NCBI RefSeq assembly: GCF_901709675.1
Contig: NC_051087.1
Location: 16,565,067-16,629,066, forward strand
DNA from: Syngnathus acus
Lineage: Eukaryota; Chordata; Actinopteri; Syngnathiformes; Syngnathidae
Length of the DNA: 64,000 nucleotides
Direction: 5' to 3'
In this document: positions 1-10,134 of the stretch, piece by piece
Position numbering within the stretch: position 1 is the first letter of the stretch
Layout: each line of letters starts with the position of its first letter
The notes under the pieces: generated by a model
The model's input: the letters and a program-made list of their open reading frames with translations, nothing else
Databases searched by the model: none
Told to the model about the DNA's origin: nothing
Position numbers and translations under genes: made by a program

Positions 1-297
1 ATTATCAGTCCCTAATTTGGATATAATATACAAGGCTAGACCTCTTACTGTCCATTTATGCATATTTTACCTGCCATTTGGTAAATTTTCTCATGAATCA
101 TTCATTCAATTTGCTTGAAAATTTAAACCTGGTTCATTTTGAGCAAGAGACCAAAAGGAATTATCAAGCATGAATTCTAAAAAGTATTTTTGTAGAAATT
201 GTTGCATAAGCTCTATATTGAATAGTTGGAAATTATGTAATGTTTTATTGTAGGAATTAATTTCTCAGATTTCAATATGATATTTTCCTTACCTTGG

Positions 298-624
298 TCA
301 TGAGAAGAAATCGATTCTGTTTGGAATCTGCCATATCAGCCCATCATGCACAAAACCTGCTGTAAAATACTTGTAGGCATCCAGACTCTTGTATGCCTTA
401 AGGTCCTTTCCAGTGTACGAAGATGGTGAATCGACGAGGTAATTATAAATATCTGGATATGAGAGATCAGGCAGGTCGGCTGTTGCAAAATGCTCAGGTG
501 ATTTTAGCATGCTTCTCGGTAAAAGGTACGGATCCGTTGTGCCAACAAGGTTCAACTTCTCTCGGTAACGTTTCTTGGATTCTTCATCCAAATGCCCAAC
601 TTCATTGGATAGCAAATCAGCCAT
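298..624 (-). CDS. First exon of a SWIM/YqaJ-type protein gene (partial)
   Basis: A 108-codon minus-strand reading frame starting at ATG 624 encodes MADLLSNEVGHLDEESKK at its N-terminus and later a SYPDIYNYLVDSPSSYTGKD segment. I recognise this from the N-terminal region of fish proteins that continue into a SWIM zinc finger, a YqaJ-type nuclease domain and often a PHD finger. Those later domains are not in the window; they would lie to the left of position 1. The frame ends in TGA (298-300 plus the adjoining base), and a consensus splice donor (CCAAG|GTAAGG on the minus strand, near 290-295) follows a few bases later. Either the donor is used and the TGA is a disabling change, or this is a pseudogene or alternative exon. 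The function of the family is not established, and these genes are often multicopy in fish. Identification is from memory of the family, so moderate. Confidence 0.5.
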   Translation of the reverse strand: MADLLSNEVGHLDEESKKRYREKLNLVGTTDPYLLPRSMLKSPEHFATADLPDLSYPDIYNYLVDSPSSYTGKDLKAYKSLDAYKYFTAGFVHDGLIWQIPNRIDFFS

Positions 625-757
625 AATTCGGATGAAATCGGTGAAAATGTAGCGCAGAAATCAAACTGAATCTGTACGAACACGTAGGAACGAGCTGACC
701 GGTTGACCGCCAAGATGGCGGCATAACACAAAATCACGTGATAAAATCTGCAAAGCC
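625..757 (-). promoter_or_regulatory. Candidate promoter of the minus-strand exon
   Basis: About 85 bases upstream of the ATG, the minus strand carries GCCGCCATCTTGGCGG (near 707-722), a strong YY1-type motif. About 15 bases further upstream is a palindromic E-box, TCACGTGA (734-741). YY1 sites in this orientation are commonly placed at transcription start sites of TATA-less vertebrate promoters. There is no TATA box. The assignment is inferred from motif and position only. Confidence 0.4.
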
Positions 758-1445
758 TCTATATCGCCCGTTTTTGACCTCGGACATTAGACGCGACTTT
801 ATTTTGAAATCCAGTTCATTGTTGCTTGCTTCCTCTTTCCGGGAGCAGTGCGCGGCGTGTTGTGTTGTGAGCAGAGCAGGCACGTGAAAGGGGAGGCGAC
901 AACTACGCGGCTCCTGGGCTGGTGCTATGGCTAGTGTCCAAGAAGACGAGGAAATTCGCTCCCCTTTGGGCTTCAAGTCATTCGTTTGGAAGCACTTTTT
1001 TTTTGCATTTGGATTAGAACATATGGTCAAGGTGTAATGTTTACTACATTCATTATAAAGAACTTATTTTTGTTTTGTAATTAAATAGTTCAGTAATGCA
1101 CTTTAAAGTTAATGGTATTACAAAAAAAGAAAGAATATTCTTTTTTCTTTACTTACTTATATGAGAAAAAATATAGGAATTTGATAAAGTTCAGTGTTAA
1201 AATAAGCACTTTGTATACTACAATACTCTTGTAATTTCCTAAATAAAGAGTTTGCAGTACCTTGTTGATTTTGCGTATGAATTGTTATAAATCAGGGTAT
1301 TGTTCTATATCGATCGTAGAGCACTATATCGTGATGTATCGTGAATGAATCACAGCAGGCTTTAAGATATCGGCAAATATCGTATCGCGTTTCTTTGTAT
1401 CGATATGATATCGTATCGTGACAAAACCCGCGATTTACACCCCTA
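758..1445. mobile_element. hAT-type MITE, truncated copy
   Basis: This block is collinear with the complete element at 17250-17977, including the internal GGGAGCAGTGCGCGGCGTG segment and the right end with repeated ATCGATATGATATCG motifs. It ends in TTTACACCCCTA at 1445. The left terminus is absent: homology starts abruptly at about 758, next to the putative promoter of the exon. It also carries a few bases (CGGACATTAGACGCGAC) that are deleted in the other copy. Open frames inside it are not supported as genes. Confidence 0.75.
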
Positions 1446-1465
1446 GTCAATACAGTTGCATAGAG

Positions 1466-2230
1466 TACCGTATTTGCCGGACTATAAGGCTCACCTAAAA
1501 ACCTCAAATTTTCTCAAAAGCCGACAGTGCGCCTTATAGTCCAGTGCGCCTTATATGTGGACCAAATACCGGCCCCTGGGCCGCATTTGGTCTAAATTTA
1601 AACTGGCCCGAAGCATTGTGTCATAAAATCAATCATAAGTGGCCCACTGAAGACTATGAATCATGAATCAAAAAGACTATGGATCATTATTTTGTGATTA
1701 TAAAGTAATTTGTTGCGTCTGAAGTTGAAATAAAAAAGATAAAATGGAGAATGATTTGATTTGGATTAAAAATCTGACATTATGCAACCTGGCCTGTTTA
1801 CTGCAGTCACAAACACCAATATCACCCTTTTTATTCATACAACAATAACAACAATAAAACAAACTTAATACAACTAATAAAAAATGTATTCAACTTTCCT
1901 AAAATTGTTAATTTGTTATTATTTTAATCTTGACCTTTTCTGGTAGTGCAATTGACAACAGATTCTCATTTGCAATATCAACCTATCTGCAAAGGATATA
2001 GTAAAGGATATAGTTACATAGTATTTACAAGTTCATTCACAATGGTAATGGTTGGTGGAATGTTGGTGTGAATGGTCAGCCCTTATACAGGACTGTCTCA
2101 GAAAATTAATGCATTAATGGTGCGCCTTATAGTCCGGTGCGCCTTATATATGGACAAAGTTTTAAAGTGGGCCATTTATTGAAGGTGCGCCTTATAGTCC
2201 GGTGCGCCTTATAGTCTGGAAAATACGGTA
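1466..2230. mobile_element. TA-flanked palindromic-ended element (CCGTATTT termini)
   Basis: The left end reads TA-CCGTATTTGCCGGACTATA and the right end is its near inverse, TATAGTCTGGAAAATACGG-TA. Repeats of GTGCGCCTTATAGTCC lie just inside both ends. The flanking TA dinucleotides suggest a Tc1/mariner-like TA target duplication. No coding capacity is visible. A 24-base piece resembling a Tc1 terminus (ACAGGACTGTCTCAGAAAAT) sits inside at 2088-2107. A solo right end of the same family occurs at 6206-6240. Confidence 0.7.
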
Positions 2231-2700
2231 GTACAACACCATCGACCAGTACTTTATTTAACTTACCGTTTTTTTCCATGTATAATGCGCAAAATTTAAC
2301 TAATTTATTGTCCTAAAATCTGGGGTGCGCATTATACATGGGTACAATTTTAAAAAAAAATTTTTTTAATTATTTTTATTTTATTTTGTTTTGAAAAAAA
2401 TCATGGTACAACAATGTTTGAAGAAAATCTTCTCACGGATGGTTTTTACAACGTCACTTTCCTCTCTTTTCATTTTAACCTAACTGATCGCGGTGGTGCC
2501 TTTCTGGGCAGTCGGAGAAATCAACGCCAACAAAAAAAATACATCCAGCCTAGTTAAGAAATCACCAGAAAGATCACCATGACAATTGTGAATAATAAAT
2601 AAATAATTATTATATATATTATATATATTATTATTATAATAATAAATAATTGTGATAAATAACTGGAACATCACTCAAATATTGGTGATCCCGTTGAGAG

Positions 2701-3082
2701 CAATGTTCCCTCTAAGCTGCGCGCGTGCGCAATCGCGCACTGCCCGCACGTTCTCAGCGCACAAGAAAATCTATCCAGCGCATAAACAACATCCCCCAAC
2801 CCCCCCCCCCCCCCCACACACACACACCCCACCCCCCGAAGCGAACACGCAGCGTTTGACGTCCCATTGACCACCCCCCCCCCCCCCCGGAAGCGAAGCG
2901 AACACACAGCGTTTGACGTCCCATTAACCCCCCCCCCCCCCCCCCGAAGCGAAGCGAGCTGCATGAAACCCGGCAAAGAGCGAGCTGCGGGTTGGCCACC
3001 TGATGTTGCTCACAGTAGTCCTCAGTTTGCTCAGGGAGCTTGTGTGTAAGCCCAGATACATGAAAAATTAGAGGGAACATTG
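2701..3082. mobile_element. Non-autonomous hAT element with perfect 8-bp TSD
   Basis: The element starts CAATGTTCCCTCTAA and ends with its exact inverse TTAGAGGGAACATTG. It is flanked on both sides by gttgagag (2693-2700 and 3083-3090), the 8-bp target duplication expected of hAT elements. Inside are two copies of a roughly 57-bp C-rich unit containing GCGTTTGACGTCCCATT. The element sits inside CCGTTTTTTTCC copy 1, so it inserted later. Confidence 0.9.
2796..2960. repeat. C-rich minisatellite (about 57-bp unit)
   Basis: Runs of 14-17 C alternate with GAAGCGAACACGCAGCGTTT and GACGTCCCATT. Two near-full units lie at about 2836-2950, preceded by a poly-C/CA tract. The same unit makes a six-copy array at 16765-17096 inside a different hAT element. 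Confidence 0.8.
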
Positions 3083-3264
3083 GTTGAGAGTCTCACATAT
3101 TTCTTCGCTATCGAGTTTGCTACTGCATGCGCAGTGATACTGACCGGCAGAATAACATCCGGTTGCTCCCAAAGATGATCTTTTTTCTGAAATAATTTTA
3201 CGTTTACGGACTTAAGTAACCCGGCCGGGTCATACCAAATGACTTTAAAAATGGGACCCATTGC

Positions 3265-3462
3265 CTCCCTGCTTGGCACTCAGCATTAAGGGTTGGAATT
3301 GGGGGGTTAGATCACCAAATGATTCCCGAGCACGGCGCCGCTGCTGCTCACTGCTCCCCTCTCCCCCAGGGGATGGATCAAAATCACACGGGGATGGGTC
3401 AAATGCAGAGGACAAATTTCACCACACCCAGATGCTTGTGTGACGATCATTGGGACTTTAAA
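3265..3462 (+). mobile_element. Fish SINE relic inside the TA element
   Basis: The segment runs from TTGCCTCCCTGCTTGGCAC through GATTCCCGAGCACGGCG and GGGTCAAATGCAGAGGACAA to TGACGATCATTGGGACTTT plus a poly-A tract. I recognise it as a SINE common in fish genomes. Copies 2 and 3 of the host element keep only the two ends of this SINE (CATTGCCTCCCTGC joined to GTGTGTGACGATC), so the middle was deleted in that lineage. Confidence 0.65.
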
Positions 3463-3590
3463 AAAAAAAAAAAAAAGTCAAAATTTGGGTGCGTATTATA
3501 CATGGGTACAGGCTTTTTTCCAGCATCGACATGCCATTTTTAGGGTGCGTATTATACATGGGGGCGCATTATACATGGAAAAAAACGGTA

Positions 3591-4655
3591 ATATTTATTG
3601 AACAACAATGTAAAATAAGCATAAAATAAATAATAAACTGTCACACAACTTCCAGACAATTGTTCACGTCGGCTGGACGTGCACACTGCACACTTTTCCA
3701 CTTTTTTATGGCAAAACTCCTCAGATGAGAGAAAAAAACGTTACAGCACGGAGTCTTCTTAGGAGAACCACTTACATCGTCAATGACTGCTGTACCACTG
3801 TAACCAACATGTATGTACGCTAACGTGTAGCAGGAAGTGGTATCGCATTAAAACAGCCTTCAAAATAAAGCACCTTACTTCAAATTAAAGAATAACGTAA
3901 CTAACATGAAGAATTCTAACAGGTACAAAGCGGTTTTCTACAGCGAGGGATGACCACGGACGTCGACAAGGATCATGGCTTTGTTTTTGGCCCGCCGTTA
4001 CATTATGCAGAATGTCACGTGACACATTCCTGCAGCAGATTGGCTGACGCGAGGGGTAGCGGGTCAAAAGTTAGAGGGTTTTTTGAGTTGGGCGTCGACC
4101 CGTCTCAAGCAGCATAAGTAAAGTGCCATATTTCACTGTTAGTAACGGTAACGGGGTTACAACAATTGACATAGTAATTGAGTAGAATATCCGTTACTAG
4201 AAATCTATTGACACCTTTACCTCTAACACTGTTAGTCGTAACGCTGTCAGTCGCAACGCTGTCAGTAATAAATATTTTACTGGATTGTTGATTATTTTAA
4301 CGATTTAGTCTACCGCTGATCATCTGTAATATTAGCTGTAATATTTTCAAATTTATTTAAGTAAAAAACATCTCTAACTGATGTACTTAAGGAAAATGTA
4401 ATGCCATAGTTGTAGGCTACGGTTGTCTAAATCCTCAATGAGAGTGTAGCCCTACAAAAGTGGTGTGTGCTCTTTATACACATGAAAATGAAAAAATATT
4501 TTTTTCTTTTATTGCACTTACCCACTCAGAAAGTTGTGTGAGAAAATGACAATATACGTACCTATATTAGTAACCCCTAACACTGAAGTTTGAAAGGTTG
4601 TCATAGATGCAGCTAGAAATAGTGTTGGTATTAAAAAAAATTGTGGTATTGAAAA
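3591..4655. other. No gene recognised
   Basis: AT-rich sequence with no long open frame and no clear repeat termini. A short frame at 3885-4067 (minus) has no recognisable features. A few short direct repeats (AACGCTGTCAGTCGCAACGC near 4240) are visible. Confidence 0.5.
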
Positions 4656-4780
4656 GTAGAGGTCAACCAGTTGGCCGATATACCAACCGATATATCAGTC
4701 CGTTATCTGCGATTTTTTAATTCATTGGCATCAGCGATATTTGTGTTTAGTAGCACCGATTTAAAGTCGGGTACGTCCGC
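4656..4780. repeat. Possible hAT terminal fragment
   Basis: The motif AGAGGTCAACCAGTTGGCCG followed by repeated GATATACCAACCGATATATC resembles a common vertebrate hAT terminus. No matching second end or TSD was found, so this is a weak call. Confidence 0.35.
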
Positions 4781-4971
4781 GAGCAGCCCCATATAAATGA
4801 TGCAGTGGAACATGCTGTTGCCGGCTTCCTGACTGAAGGACCCCAAACCATAACGTTTGGAATATGTACCCAACGACAGGTAAGGCTTAGATTCTGATAT
4901 TTCAAAGTCCTATGGTCATACATTTTCTATATGTTACTAGTAAACTATAAGTGTTGCTTCATTTAAATCAA

Positions 4972-5580
4972 ATCAATCTGTATTTGCCAAGTTTGAGTAT
5001 GCCAAACAAGGAATTTGACTCCGGTACATCTCGGCCTCTGTACAACATTTAGGTAGCTAACAACATTCAGGACGTGCAAAAATGACAATTATTCTCAAAT
5101 ATCCCCTGATCTTAAACTCCCAGGAGGGCAAGGAAAAACTCAAAACTCCGACTAGGGGAAATGAGAAACCTTGAGAAGAGACCACAGATGGAAGGATCCC
5201 TCGTCCAGGATGACCAGGCTGCAATGGATGCAGAGAGGACACATAGTACACATAATATGGACAATCCAAAGGTAAAGCATCGAGAGCAGGATGTTATTGC
5301 ACAGTAATGACTCTGAGACTCTATGAGTGGTGTGAGTTCATCAGAGCGACAGCCTGGGGGAAGAAGCTGTGTCTGTCTGCTGGTTTTGGCGTACAGTGCT
5401 CTGTAACGCCGTCCGGAGGGGAGTAGTTCAAACAGACTGCAACCTGGGTGCGAAGGGTCTGTAGAGATGTTACTTGCACGATACCTGGTCCTGGACAGGT
5501 ACAAGTCCTGGATAGTTGGGAGGTTGGTCCCAATTATCTTAGTTGAAGACAAAGACAAAGAACATCGAACCATCTGGAAT
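4972..5580 (-). pseudogene. LINE 3' end (L2/Rex1-like), C-terminal RT fragment and 3' UTR
   Basis: On the minus strand a frame from about 5573 encodes IIGTNLPTIQDLYLSRTRYR and then DPSHPGCSLFELLPSGRRYR, the C-terminal end of the reverse transcriptase protein of a fish L2/Rex1-like LINE. Downstream on the minus strand is the 3' UTR (CTCTTCTCAAGGTTTCTCAT, CTTAAACTCCCAGG in plus orientation), ending near 4972. The copy is 5' truncated, as usual for target-primed LINE insertion. The plus-oriented copy at 22266-23115 is its close relative and has the same protein segment. Confidence 0.75.
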
Positions 5581-5590
5581 TGGCAGCTAC

Positions 5591-6205
5591 AGGTGGTTGG
5601 AGATTCGCTAACTTGCAGTTAACTTGAAGGAATGAATGTATCAGGAGTTTGCTTGCTTAACATAATTTTATTAAACCCAATGTTATAAGTTGTGTTTTAT
5701 TTTTGCACGATTCTCAGAATTATAGTCTTTGCGTGGGGTGGAGTAGGTAGTAGTAGTAGTATATGGGGTAGAGTAGGTAGTAGTAGTAGTAAAGTAAAAA
5801 CTATGCAAACATATTTTCATTTTCGTCAAGCAAAACAAGATACATAATTCCTGACGTCTTTGGAGTTGTTCTCAATCCTAATTGTAGTACTTGGATCAGA
5901 AGAAAAAAAATGCGCTGGGGAGAGGAGTGGAGGGTAGGGGTGTGCACGGTGGCCGTCAAACACCAAAAACTATTCGTTGACGGGGGGCTTCCCAGTGCAT
6001 GCCGTTATGCGACTAATGTAATGGTCAACGAGGGGTAGGGGGTTGAGTTTGGTAATTGTCAATGAGCCATGGATTGGGGGTGGGAGGGATGGCTGTGTCG
6101 CGGCCGTCACACGCCAAAAACTATTCAGTAGGGAAAAGGATGGAACTTAATTGATGTGCGTAGTTATAACATGTTTGAAAAAAACTATGAAAAACTAACT
6201 ATGAA
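5591..6205. other. Low-complexity and duplicated non-coding DNA
   Basis: It contains two copies of GTAGAGTAGGTAGTAGTAGT-type repeats (5735-5795). It also has two diverged copies of a GGCCGTCACACGCCAAAAAC motif (near 5950 and 6100). No gene was recognised. Confidence 0.55.
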
Positions 6206-6240
6206 AAAAAACTGCGACTTATAGTCTGGAAAATACGGTA
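6206..6240. repeat. Solo terminus of the CCGTATTT TA element
   Basis: GACTTATAGTCTGGAAAATA followed by CGGTA matches the right end of the element at 1466-2230. I could not find its left partner within the preceding kilobase. Confidence 0.5.
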
Positions 6241-7640
6241 ATTGGCAGAAGAAATAAATAAAAGGTTGATGGAGCTACTCCAGAAAGACTTAATGAGTAT
6301 GATTATACAAACACAGAATCTAAACATAAGGTAGAAGTGCAGAAAATTGAAAATAAGTGCTTGCATTAATAACAGAGCAAACCATGAGAAGGCTGCCTCT
6401 GACAGGAGAGCCGTGGCAAGAAATCACTGCCCACCAGCACTACTGAAAGGAACTGTGGAAACAAGGACAATTATGCTACAGGCAGGGAAAAAAACAGGAA
6501 TCTGATCAATCTCACGTAGAAACAAAAATATTGCAAAGATGTGTGCACAGAAACAGAAGATTTAATAAAGACTCTTCTTTCATTAAAGTACAAACCCACA
6601 ATCACTGAAATGTGAGGCAGTTGTGCTCAGCAATCGGCCACTTTCTCCCTATTTATAGTCTTGACATGAAATTCAGCTTATCTCAGTGATTTTGTGTGGC
6701 AGAACATGTTGTGTATTCTTTTTCTTTTCAAATTGGATAAGTTCAATACAGACAGTGTGGTAACAATGGATCCTCTGTGGTGCACACATTAAAAGCATCT
6801 AATTTTCACCTGCACACGCAATCAAGGCCATAAAACAATACGTTACAGCCTTGAATAATTACCAATGTGGCAACTTTCATAATTGAATAGCACCACTTAA
6901 ACAATCCCACTTGGCTAAGGTGTATTAAAAAAGGGCTGGTCTTAATTTGAATGTGTCAAAGAAAACAAATTAGATTGTTGCACGGAGCGATCTCTCTGAC
7001 GTCAGGTAATAAGGTCGACAACCACTTTGCTACTTCGTTATTTGTTTTTTCCTAAATTAACCTCAGTTGTATGGTTTAAACATTCCAGAGAAGAAAAGAG
7101 AATTGTACTTAATCCCAAGCAAATGCTAATACTTGCACAATGCACAGAGATTCAAAACCAGCATCCAGTATTAGGGTTTATAAAGACATTGCACAACTGC
7201 ACGCTAATGTTTAAATTATCACAAAGGGTTCTGTATGATTTAATTAGGTTAATGGCCGCTTTCGAGTCTAATATAAGACAAAATAACTGATTGGAAATGT
7301 TCAACTGAGTTTCTGCACATTTGCACACGTTAAAAGTATATTCATAAAACAAAGGTCAAAACATTACTATTTTCATATGCAATACCGCCCAGGTAAATAT
7401 TTTCTCAATTGCTTTACCTGGATAAATGGTTGTACAAAGTTTATAAATTATTATTATTATTTTTTTTAAAACAATATAATTTTACTGTCACTTTGGTGTG
7501 CTTTGCCATAGCCCTTGACCTTGTACCTTTACATTGTACCTTCATTCCAAATAATTTTATTCTTAATTCTATTCATATTTGGCAAGAGAAACAATGAATG
7601 TTCTTGAAAATTTGCTTAAAAATAGAATAACAAGTGTATT
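6241..7640. other. No gene recognised
   Basis: AT-rich sequence. The longest open frames (7027-7290 plus, 7152-7352 minus) show no recognisable domain and have the composition of random AT-rich DNA. No repeat termini were identified. Confidence 0.5.
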
Positions 7641-7644
7641 CAGA

Positions 7645-7695
7645 TACTGTATATATATAAATATATATATATATATACGTGTATATACATATATA
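7645..7695. repeat. AT-rich microsatellite
   Basis: Imperfect (TA)n tract broken by single C and G bases. Confidence 0.8.
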
Positions 7696-7812
7696 TACAG
7701 GACTGTCTCAGAAAATTTGAATATTGTGATAAAATTCTTTATTTTGCAATTAAAAAAACAAAAATGTCATTATGGATTCATTACAAATCAACTGGAATAT
7801 TGCAAGCCTTTT
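7696..7812. mobile_element. Tc1 terminal inverted repeat (single end)
   Basis: It begins TACAGGACTGTCTCAGAAAA and continues with TTCTTTATTTTGCAATTAAA and AATATTGCAAGCCTTTTAT. These match the ends of the Tc1 element at 54676-57336. Only one end is present, joined directly to a LINE fragment. Confidence 0.75.
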
Positions 7813-8009
7813 ATCAAGCTCAGCGTGATGCTGCTTGAGATATTGTCGCCAACACGCACTACTTGAGGCCTCTGACAGAGGAAGTCCAGTAGCCAGTTGC
7901 AGAGGTAGGTACTGAGTCCCAGTTTGTCGAGTTTGCAGATGAGCCGTTGTGGTACAATGGTGTTGAATGCAGAACTGAAGTCTACAAACAGCAATCTCAC
8001 ATACGAGTT
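7813..8009 (-). pseudogene. LINE reverse transcriptase fragment
   Basis: The minus strand encodes [20 protein letters not shown] followed by [20 protein letters not shown]. This is the RT motif A region (F-V-D-F-S-S-A-F) of an L2/Rex1-like LINE, closely matching the plus-strand copy at 55236-55405. Both ends are lost, and it is joined to a Tc1 end on the left and an AT microsatellite on the right. Confidence 0.75.
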
Positions 8010-8027
8010 TATCCGCGATAAACGAGG

Positions 8028-8033
8028 GATTAC

Positions 8034-8068
<35 letters not shown>

Positions 8069-8083
8069 TATATACATATATAT
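8028..8083. repeat. (TA)n microsatellite
   Basis: A tract of about 14 TA repeats continuing as imperfect TA/CA. It is the insertion site of the gypsy element that follows. Confidence 0.85.
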
Positions 8084-8292
8084 TGTAGCGTTTCAATGTA
8101 TCAGGCACGTTGTGGTTCGTAACTGGCTCTTTATTCAACACAACAAAGAGGAGTTCTCACATCCGCGCTCGGAGACAACAAAGTCAAGTCCCCCTCCCAC
8201 ACGCGCGCGCTCCCCCCCCTTGCCTTGCTGCCTTCACGGCCTCCCTAGGCAATTGGACTACCGAACAGTAATTATACACACAAGTTGCTACA
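8084..8292 (-). repeat. 3' LTR of the gypsy element
   Basis: 209 bp, TGTAGCG...GCTACA. The adjoining internal bases on the minus strand (near 8293-8310) are purine-rich (GATAGGGAGGAGCAC), a plausible polypurine tract. Confidence 0.85.
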
Positions 8293-8599
8293 GTGCTCCT
8301 CCCTATCTCAAAAACCTCGTCCCGAGGTGTCACAAAGAAAATCAGCAAGGTGACCCGGTGGCCTTCTCTGTCGCAGAGTGCGGTCTGAGGTCGGCTGCCT
8401 CAGAACAGCCTGTTTGGAACCAGGCGATGAGTCTACAGGAACAACGGCCTGTTCAGGGGAGAGAGGAGGAACAGAAGCAGCAGCCAGCAAGTTCACAAGG
8501 GCGTCGAGACATAGCGTCCGCGTTGGTATGGCGAGGCCCGGCCCTGTGCTCCACTCGGAAGGTATATGGTGCTAGTTCTTCAAGCCAGCGTGCAATCTG

Positions 8600-8972
8600 T
8601 CCTTCGGGTTACTTAAAAGACATGAGCCACTGGAGTGCAGCATGGTCAGTGCGTACCGTGAAGGGTAAACCCGCCAGATATTATCAAAAGTGGCTTATAG
8701 CCCTCACGATAGCCAGCAGTTCCCTACGTGTGATGCAATAGCGTTTTGCTGAAGTATGCCACAACCTTTTCTCCCTTCGCCCCCACTTGACTCAAGACTG
8801 CCCCCATCCCAACATTGCTGGCATCTGTCTCCAGGAGGAACAGCAGTTTAGGATCGGGGGGAACAAGGATGGGAGACTCTGTCAATGATCCTTTCAAGGA
8901 GCTGAAGGCCTGTGCGCACTCCACCGTCCACTCGAACTTAGTGTCCTTGCGCTGCAGGTGGAAAAGAGGCAC
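8600..8972 (-). pseudogene. Gypsy RNase H fragment
   Basis: On the minus strand 8972-8724 encodes an 82-residue piece with FEWTVECAQAFSSLKGSLTE and LLFLLETDASNVGMGAVLSQ. The E-T-D-A-S motif is typical of the Ty3/gypsy RT-RNase H junction. The frame ends at 8724, and related sequence (ending in residues resembling HAALQWLMSF) continues in disrupted form to about 8600. The catalytic series is incomplete. The fragment follows the gag-RT remnant at 9069-9938 with a frame break between them, in the expected pol order. Confidence 0.8.
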
Positions 8973-9068
8973 GGCTATGCACGAAAAGCCCCGTACAAAC
9001 CGCCAGTAATAGGATGCTAATCAAAGAAAGCTCTTCAGCTCACGCAAGTTGTTGGGAGCAGGCCAGTC

Positions 9069-9938
9069 TCACACGGCCTGTACCTTCTCCTCCAGAGTCC
9101 TAATGCCTTCCCCTCCCACCTTGTGCCCCAAGAACTCCAACTCTTTCCTCATGAAGCAACACTTGTCAGGATGCAACTTCAGGCCAGCAGTGGAAATTCT
9201 TTGTAGTACCTGGCGCAGGGCCCCCAAAACCGCCTTGAAAGAGTTCCCATGGACAAGAATGTCATCCAGATAGACCAAACACCGTCGGGAACGGGTACTG
9301 CTGCGAGGTGCCTGCAGTGCGCTTGTACGGATAGGTTCAACCACCCACGCCGGTTTCTCTGGGCTCAAGTTCACCTGTGCAGCAGAACGCACCACATGGC
9401 TGCCTTCAACATGGTCACGCCGTGCAGTGTCCCTTATGACCTCTCTTTCCACAGCCAGTTCCAGCGCTTCCTGGAGAGTGTGTGGGTGTGCCAGTTGGGT
9501 TTGGATCCGCAGTTCTCTTGGTGTAATGGCGCGGATGAACTGGTCCCTGGCCAGCTCACTCTGCACATCAGCTGGCATATGGGCGTATGCACGCCTCGAC
9601 AATGTCTCAATGTCATTAGCCAGTACACGGAGCGGTTCACCAGCTTGTCTTTGCCTGTTTGACAACTCCGAGCGCAGGACATTGGGCTGGCTGCACTGCC
9701 CAAAACGCCGCTGCAGGGCACCAACCAAAGCCCCATAGTCGTCCCTGTCGGCTGGGCTAAGCAGTAACAAGCAGGACAGGGGCTCCTCCATGAGACACAT
9801 GGCCAACTGTAGCGCTTTATTCTTCTCTGACCTGCCAGAAGCCCTTACCAAGAGTCTTCCCATAGTATCTCGGTGTCTTGATATGATGACGGTCACCATG
9901 GAGGCTGCCACCATCCTTCGTCCCTGCGTCCCTCTCAT
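9069..9938 (-). pseudogene. Gypsy gag-RT remnant fused in frame by deletion
   Basis: A 289-codon minus-strand frame. Roughly residues 1-200 are a retrotransposon gag/capsid region (LQRRFGQCSQPNVLRSELSN; RDQFIRAITPRELRIQTQLA). At about residue 218 the frame switches directly to reverse transcriptase with CLVYLDDILVHGNSFKAVLG, where YLDD is the catalytic RT motif, followed by the LKLHPDKCCFMRKELEFLGH segment. Zinc knuckle, protease and the N-terminal half of RT are absent, so an internal deletion has joined gag to RT without breaking the frame. The real gag start lies further right, in a frame-broken part (9939-10134). It is unlikely to give an active enzyme. Confidence 0.8.
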
Positions 9939-10118
9939 TGTTTAACGAGCCAAGCTTCCTGGCGGTCTTCCTCAAGAGCTCCACGTGCTCCGACACTTTG
10001 GGGTCCAACTCACGGCCCCACATGACATCGTAACCGCCGTCCACCACCTCCTCCTTCACCCGCGACCGACCACCGCCACAGTCCTTACGCGATGCCATAA
10101 CGTCGCAATAGATAACTT

Positions 10119-10134
10119 TCACTTCTGACACCAG
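10119..10134 (-). promoter_or_regulatory. Primer binding site, tRNA-Leu-like
   Basis: Next to the 5' LTR the minus strand reads CTGGTGTCAGAAGTGAAA. TGGTGTCAGAAGTG is complementary to the 3' end of vertebrate tRNA-Leu (CAA type) including CCA, as I recall it. Its position one base inside the LTR fits a primer binding site. Confidence 0.6.

Larger units (their letters stand above)
2264..3590. mobile_element. TA-flanked CCGTTTTTTTCC element, copy 1
   Basis: The termini are TA-CCGTTTTTTTCCATGTATA on the left and TATACATGGAAAAAAACGG-TA on the right, with further GCGCATTATACATGGG repeats inside. It is related to the copies at 15487-16344 and 25709-26564. Most of the 155-codon frame seen in those copies is deleted here. 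It contains a nested hAT element (2701-3082) and a longer SINE body (3265-3462). It is probably a non-autonomous Tc1/mariner-type element. Confidence 0.7.
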
